Positions 57,042 to 64,000 of a stretch of 64,000 nucleotides of DNA are shown here, piece by piece. Position numbers and translations under genes: made by a program. The DNA is from Brassica napus (Eukaryota; Streptophyta; Magnoliopsida; Brassicales; Brassicaceae). Under the pieces are notes generated by a model. That model saw nothing but the letters and a program-made list of their open reading frames with translations. It made no database searches and had not been told where the DNA came from. The stretch covers positions 60,687,452 through 60,751,451 of the forward strand of contig NC_063447.1 of assembly GCF_020379485.1 (NCBI RefSeq), in the 5' to 3' direction. Position 1 is the first letter of the stretch. Each line of letters starts with the position of its first letter.

Positions 57042-58377
57042 TCTTCTTCTTCAACCCCCCCACACAATTGTTCAATAATATATCTCTCTCAAAAAGTATC
57101 TCCTCTCCTCCCTCTTGATCCACCGAACAAAGCCCTAGAGCTTCCTCGGTCAAGAAGGTACTCCTTCAAAACTCAATCGTTCGCCTGAAACTGAAGAATC
57201 ACATTACTACTCTTCTAATCGATCAAATAATCCACAATCCACTACGAAGAATCATCTAACCCAGAGTAAATCAACGATCAAACAGCCCAGATTGATCGAA
57301 TTACCTCGGATCAAAGCTCGAATCGGAGACTGAAAAGTTGATCGAATCCCTATCTCCGATTGTCTTCTCTGAGTAGAATTTTACTCGCCGGATAATCTCT
57401 TCGCTAAATGATCTCTTCTTCTTCTTCTTCCTCAACGGCACAACGCGGGTTCCACCTTCTGCCGTTTCGTTACTCGCCTAATATCTTTTTCTTATTTTTA
57501 TTTTTTTTAATTACTTTGAACTTTTTCTTCATAAGGGAAGTAATCTCAGCCGTCAGATGCGAATTACAGCTGGGGTTAGTTATTGCATTTTCTTTGCCAG
57601 CTCATTACAAGTGCAAATAAAGCAAACGTAATCTTCTTAAAATTTCTTCTTTAATTAGTACTTAATTACTCATAAGAGTGTATGTGTGCGCATGTTCTTG
57701 GAGTATTTTTAGAAAGTTAAAATTTGCATTTTAGTGCACTGAATATTCTCGAAATTCGTGTACAGAGTCAATGGACTCATTCACTCTTCACTGAGTCAAA
57801 TTAACTGATTTTTTTTGTATAAACCGAAAGTTGGATTAGAGATAGTACTATTTGATAAAAATAATAATCTTACGACAAGTTCACGTTGTCACAAATTAAT
57901 TACGTTTTAATTGCACCGTTAAGTTAGCTGCCTGTCACTTCTTATTAACGCCGTTAAAATTGAAGAATTCACGTGGGGTCGGTAATCTGTTTTTTTTTTT
58001 TTACCGCGGGAGATTACGTAAGTGATGACGTCAGTTGACCAGAACAATTCGGTACTAGTTAGTTGACCAAAGCATGTGGCAGTAACTTTTTTTTTTTATA
58101 TATGACAATATTTTTTTTTTATATATGACAATATTAAGTTCAAAGAACTAGCAAGAGAGAGAATTAAGAAATAATGGTATATAACATGTGGGAATAACAT
58201 TTTTCTTGGTGTATAACAATTTTCAAATTAAGTTGAAAGAATGTGGTAAATAACATGTGGCAATAACATTTTTTGTTGGTATATAATCAAATTTAAAATT
58301 AAGTTCAAAGAATGTGAAACTTTTTCTTTGGTTTGTATCAAACCAAGTAAAAGAGAAGAAACAATACAAAAAGATGT
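57042..58377. other. Intergenic: EFR3-type gene 5' region and tandem repeats
   Basis: The first ~350 bp are CT-rich and carry the 5' UTR of the EFR3-type gene, possibly with a leader intron near 57305. From about 58087 to 58316, AT-rich imperfect tandem units recur (AACATGTGG.AATAACATTTTT.TTGGT, AAGTT.AAAGAA). No gene is supported. The plus-strand frame at 57408-57620 lies in this promoter and looks accidental. Confidence 0.5.
58087..58316. repeat. Imperfect tandem repeat upstream of the SAP gene 3' end
   Basis: Two adjacent copies of TTTTTTTTTATATATGACAATATT (each under 25 bp) occur at about 58087-58135. They are followed by two ~70-bp copies sharing TAACATGTGG, AATAACATTTTT, TTGGT.TATAA and AAATTAAGTT.AAAGAATGTG. 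Confidence 0.7.
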
Positions 58378-59676
58378 TCAGCACTTGTGACTTTTGCCAT
58401 AGCTCTGCTTCTTGTTTCTCTCATGTGTTTTCTCTACATGTTCCACGAGAACGGCAACCGAAGAGAACTTCGCACCACACTGTGGACACACCTCCACCAT
58501 ACCATCATTGCCACTACTGCTGCTGCTCGAAAACTGAAGCTTATGGCTAATGTCGTTACCGAGCTTGGTGATCCCAGCTTCTGCTGAAGATAGAAGATTA
58601 GACCATCTCGAAGAAGAAGAAGGTTTGTTAGGTCTTGTTATTGTTTTAGCTTCTTTCTTGCTACTACTACTACTCCCACCACTCATGAAACCCAGGAAGC
58701 GTGGTGGTTCGGGTTTTCTAGGTCCGGGACAAGTGTGATCAGGTCCGAAACGGTGTTTCAAGCAGTGGTCGACGTTGCAGTCGCGGCACTTGATGGTGTT
58801 GGAGAATGTTAGCTGCTCTTTGCATCTTGGAACAGGGCATTTCTTCTTCTTTGTGGCTTTTTCGTAGTTTGATGGATCGCAGTCTGTGTTGACGTGTTTC
58901 TCCCATGTGATGTTTGGGTCTTCGTTTGGGTTTAACCGGACTCCTTTGGCGCAGAGCGGGCAGATAATTACTGTGACATCTTCTCTGTCGCCTTTGGGGC
59001 AAGTGTGTTTCATATAGCTCCGATGATCCAAACAAAAGACCTGAAAAAGATCAAATCAATGTAAACAAGAGCGAACACACAAGTCATTAACATAAAAAGA
59101 ACAAATCTTTAAATGCAAATTTCTAGCGAAAACATAAGAACCAGCCATAAACTCAAATATGTTAATGTAAACCAACAAAAAGATCGAATCTTTAATGGCA
59201 ATCATGATGAATTTAAGTGAATTTTGAAGAACTCTGGTGAATTAAGTGCGGAGAATTGCGAAATGCCAAAGAACAAGGTCGTAATTACAAAGAACTTAAG
59301 TGACAAACTTAATGTCGGAACAAATCAAATCAAACTCGATCCTATATCAAACTGGTCGCATGTAGAAAAGATGATTTTCCTCGCGGGTAATAAGAGAAAG
59401 ACGGGGACTTTTCTCTTGGTTCTCCAAGAACACGAACGACAAAAGAACAAGGAAGATGATATAGTAGTTCCCAGGATCGAAGACATGCGATTCAGACAGT
59501 GATACAACACAATTATTCGCAACAAAGACGATTCATTTTGCATGTGATTCAAAACAGAGAGAGAAGGAAAGAGGAACCTGGAGACAACGGTCGCAGGTGA
59601 AAGGCAAGAAATCGATCTGCTTGCAGATATCGACGGAGCAGTGTTTCCCCAGATCTGGAAATTCCGGAGTCCCCAT
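58378..59676 (-). CDS. SAP11: AN1/C2H2 zinc-finger stress-associated protein
   Basis: Two exons, 59676-59578 and 59040-58378, giving 253 aa. The first AN1 finger spans residues ~10-47 ([20 protein letters not shown] across the junction to [10 protein letters not shown]). A second AN1 finger lies at ~101-137 ([10 protein letters not shown], then [20 protein letters not shown]). A C2H2 finger is near the C-terminus at ~218-239 (CPQCGAKF, then EHVEKTH). A Ser-rich linker separates them. This AN1-AN1-C2H2 arrangement defines the plant SAP11/SAP13 type; such proteins are linked to stress responses and some have ubiquitin-ligase or protein-interaction activity. The position corresponds to At2g41835. 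The splice junction falls inside finger 1. The protein is somewhat shorter than the Arabidopsis one, mainly in the linker. Confidence 0.93.
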
Positions 59677-60284
59677 TGGTTCCGACAAAGAGACAGAGCT
59701 TCTCACGATTCCGACAAGAACCAAAAAAAGAAATGAAAAAAAAAAAAAAACTCAATTCGAAGGTTTATCAGGCAAGAGAGAACAGAGTAATCAGAATCCG
59801 CGTATTTAGAAATAGCTGAAATTTCGGAGAAGATACGTCAACTTTTGATTTATTCTCTTCTATTCAAAGTCTCCACCTTTTCACCTTCTCACAGTTCAAC
59901 AATCCATTTAAGACTTGTCTTTTTTAATTTTAATTTATAATTTAATCCCCCTAATTATATATTATTCTAAAAGTATATCCAACAATTTATTACAACATCC
60001 AGCCTTTTTAATCATTTCGGATCAACTATGTAATCAACCTTAGAATGTGTAACATAGCGCAACTGATGGAAAATTAGAGAAATTCAAGTAAAAAAATACT
60101 AGAGTATAACCATCGATTATAAAAAAAAAAAACTAGAGCAAAAATAACTTTGTTTGGGAAGATGATGAAAACTTAAGATAGCAGCAATCCAGCAAACAAC
60201 ATATACTAAAAGGTTCGAACAAAATAAAACTCATGAAAGGATCATCCAAAAACAAAACAAGGTGGGCATTGCTTGTTTGTTTAT
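59677..60284. other. Spacer between the SAP and ribosomal protein genes
   Basis: It holds the SAP gene's upstream region and the 3' UTR of the RPS2 gene. AT-rich, with no gene seen. Confidence 0.45.
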
Positions 60285-62052
<1,768 letters not shown>

Positions 62053-62056
62053 CTAG

Positions 62057-62190
62057 CGAAAACCCTAGCTGCGGCAATATATAGCTCAGGTGCTGCGATA
62101 AGAGTTAGGGTTTTCTAAAGGCCTTTGTTTAGTAACCCAAGTAACAGACTTCGCTTTCACTGATAAATATTAACGGGCTTTAAAGGCCCA
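62057..62190 (-). promoter_or_regulatory. RPS2 promoter: telo-boxes, site II-like GGCCCA and TATA
   Basis: The 5' region carries AAACCCTA (about 62060-62066 on the plus strand), its inverted form TAGGGTTTT (62106-62114), GGCCCA (about 62185-62190) and TATATA near 62077. Telo-boxes combined with site II (TGGGCC/T) elements are characteristic of plant ribosomal protein promoters and support coordinated, growth-linked expression. The role is inferred from that association. Confidence 0.65.
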
Positions 62191-62615
62191 ATTTGTTTAT
62201 CGGCCTGGTTAGTAACAATTAACTTGAATCAATCGGTCAAGTAGCCATGTCATTTTTTTTTTTTCAATTTTTATGTATTTAGATAAAAATCTACAATAGA
62301 CATCATACTGTTTTTTTTTTTACAAATATAGACATCATACTGTTATCACAACAAATCACACCATCATGAAGATTAACAGTTTTTATTATATGAAGTTTTA
62401 GACAAACAATTTAGTATGCAGTATATACATTAAGACAATAAATCTCTTGAACATGTTGTTTATATGTCTATTCATAAACTATTTTGACATATAAACAATA
62501 TGTTTAAATTCATTGTCCATGTATATATCCACAAGTATATATCATAATTTTGTATACTTTGTATCGGTCTATATGTATTTATACATCTATGTGAGTTTTT
62601 GATAGGTCTAGTTAA
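62191..62615. other. Spacer between RPS2 and the polygalacturonase gene
   Basis: AT-rich, with a small direct repeat of ATAGACATCATACTGTT near 62297 and 62329. It contains the 3' UTR of the polygalacturonase gene. No gene is seen. Confidence 0.45.
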
Positions 62616-64000
62616 TCAAGTGGATTTGCACTGAGGCAAAACACCGTCTTTATCCATCACATTAGCGTTGCTGCAACTTGCTTTCCCTCCCTTAATGTTC
62701 ACTTTGTCGACTACAATTCCTTGGCATGGATAGTTCTTGCTGCAGTTGAAAGTTATTGCTATGTCCGATGCGCTTGTGCCGCTTATGTTCCGGTACACCA
62801 CGTTCTTTATTTGGACCGCTGATTTCTGAAAATATGTAGTAAATGATTAGAGAAAAGTTTATATTATTATGACGCTTAGTAATGGAAGATTTGATCAGAT
62901 TCAAACGAACTTGTTCAGTGCATTTGCTCTTGTCGCAATAATCTTGGTCGATTATAATTGGATTCTTCACATTTTCCATCTGAATGTTCTGAAATATAAT
63001 GTTGCTAGCAGTTCCAGACCCTCCCTATATTGAATTGGGTTTAAAAGTTAAATTGAGATGAACTTGATAGGCTAGTTAAAATTGAAGGTTTAGTTTGTGA
63101 TTTTCACCTGGTAAGTTTTGATCCTAACTCCATTGTCTGTACCGGAAAGTTTAGCACCATCCACAGTCACGCCTGATACAAATGCCTTTGAATTGTCATC
63201 TCCTAAGCTCCCAATGCTGCTCATGTTTTATAAGGAAATTTCAAATTTATATGTAAAAGATTACGGTTGAATTTCTTAGGTAAATATACTGAAAACAATT
63301 CATTGATACCTGATACCGTGACCGGGGCCGCAAGTTAAATCGTTGATTTTAACGTTTTGTGATCCACTTTCAATAGATATACAATCATCACCTGCATAGA
63401 AAAGCAACCATTAAAAAACTCTTTTAAGACCAATCTCTATAAATTATAACGATAAACCCTTAAATATTAGTTTTCTGGATATGCACGCAACTCTTTTAAA
63501 TAACGAGGATGTAATTACTAACCTGTTCCAATGATGGATTTGGAGACTTGAATGTTTTGAGTGTTAGTGATGTGGATACCATCAGTGTTAGGACTATCAG
63601 CAGGCGCAGTGACCTCAACATTTGAGACCTGAACGTTGGAGCATTTCTCAATCGAAATCTGGATCTGTTGCGCATCTTTCACCCTCAGATTATTAACTCT
63701 CAAATTCTTTGAGTTGTAGAAAGTAAGAGCCTGCATATAAAATACATATATTCATGCATGTAAAACATTTGTCCAATCATGATCACAGCCATCGTCAGTA
63801 TTACATGAAAATGTCAAATATGTTTCTACGTACCGTTGGGGCTTTTGTGCATTTCTTGAAAACAATAACAATAACAATAAAAAGTGTCAATATATCAAGA
63901 TGACATGTAAATAGTAGATATATATTAAGTAAATGAAACATGTACAGACACACACCTTAGCTTCGTTCCGTTTGCATGAGTTTTCCCACCACGTTTCGCC
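62616..64000 (-). CDS. ADPG2: Polygalacturonase (GH28), 5' part beyond the window; ADPG2-like
   Basis: Exons in transcript order are >64000-63956, 63854-63834, 63731-63533, 63391-63310, 63226-63108, 63024-62911 and 62825-62616, all phase-consistent. The encoded part has all four GH28 signatures: [24 protein letters not shown] and VRIKTY. The Asp residues of NTD and DD and the GHG histidine form the active site of endo-polygalacturonases, which hydrolyse homogalacturonan in the wall. The upstream segment [20 protein letters not shown] precedes [11 protein letters not shown], typical of the clade. In Arabidopsis the gene next to RPS2 is At2g41850 (ADPG2), active in abscission and dehiscence zones. 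The assignment to ADPG2 is by synteny. A 21-nt microexon (63854-63834) encodes KCTKAPT. The signal peptide and start are outside the window. Confidence 0.93.

Noticed and set aside
57408..57620. 70-aa plus-strand frame MISSSSSSSTAQRGF...
   Set aside because: Falls in the CT-rich 5' region of the EFR3-type gene on the opposite strand; a low-complexity artefact.
59224..59502. 92-aa plus-strand frame ([12 protein letters not shown]...)
   Set aside because: It lies entirely within the intron of the minus-strand AN1/C2H2 zinc-finger gene, has no recognisable domain and no splice or promoter support; most likely a chance open frame.

Overview
The window is plant nuclear DNA: AT-rich intergenic stretches, GT-AG introns, and class I and II transposons. 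The protein-coding genes match Arabidopsis thaliana families so closely, and in the same order as I remember for the At2g41600-At2g41850 part of Arabidopsis chromosome 2, that the source is almost certainly a Brassicaceae member. A Brassica-type genome is the best guess, because many of the Arabidopsis genes expected in between are missing and one survives only as a decayed relic. That pattern fits gene loss after polyploidy. Locus names are recalled from memory and were not checked against a database.

Layout. 0.6-6.6 kb (minus strand): a mitochondrial p32/MAM33-type protein and the nuclear pore scaffold protein NUP93 (15 exons resolved). 6.6-12.1 kb: intergenic, with two non-autonomous hAT elements that still carry 8-bp target duplications. 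12.2-13.2 kb: MIZ1 (DUF617). 13.2-22.8 kb: non-genic DNA, then a 4.95-kb PIF/Harbinger (Pong-like) transposon with an open Myb-like ORF, an open DDE transposase and TTA target duplications. 24.9-25.5 kb: relic of the thioredoxin end of NTRC. 26.4-28.1 kb: two 539-bp direct repeats with a Helitron-like 5' end, flanking a small two-exon gene that resembles a miniature MADS+K-box protein. 29.3-31.1 kb: a CrcB/FEX-type fluoride exporter. 31.6-36.2 kb: an inverted duplication holding two decaying K-box genes that have lost the MADS box. 36.4-41.0 kb: a Ty1/copia element with identical LTRs but a broken polyprotein. 41.3-42.9 kb: a DUF642 cell-wall protein. 48.1-51.0 kb: an LRR receptor pseudokinase. 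51.4-57.0 kb: a plant EFR3 homologue (19 exons). 58.4-59.7 kb: an AN1/C2H2 zinc-finger stress-associated protein. 60.3-62.0 kb: ribosomal protein uS5 (RPS2). 62.6 kb to the end: the 3' part of a polygalacturonase.

How it fits together. These are independently transcribed housekeeping and developmental genes with no operon logic. The conserved blocks at both ends are dense, and the middle (13-41 kb) is where transposons, duplicates and relics have accumulated. The most unusual content is the group of three MADS-related but MADS-depleted loci within 9 kb around the fluoride exporter gene, two of them a head-on inverted pair and the third bracketed by direct repeats. Exon coordinates were deduced by eye from reading-frame continuity and splice consensus. 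They close in frame for all the conserved genes, but have no transcript support.
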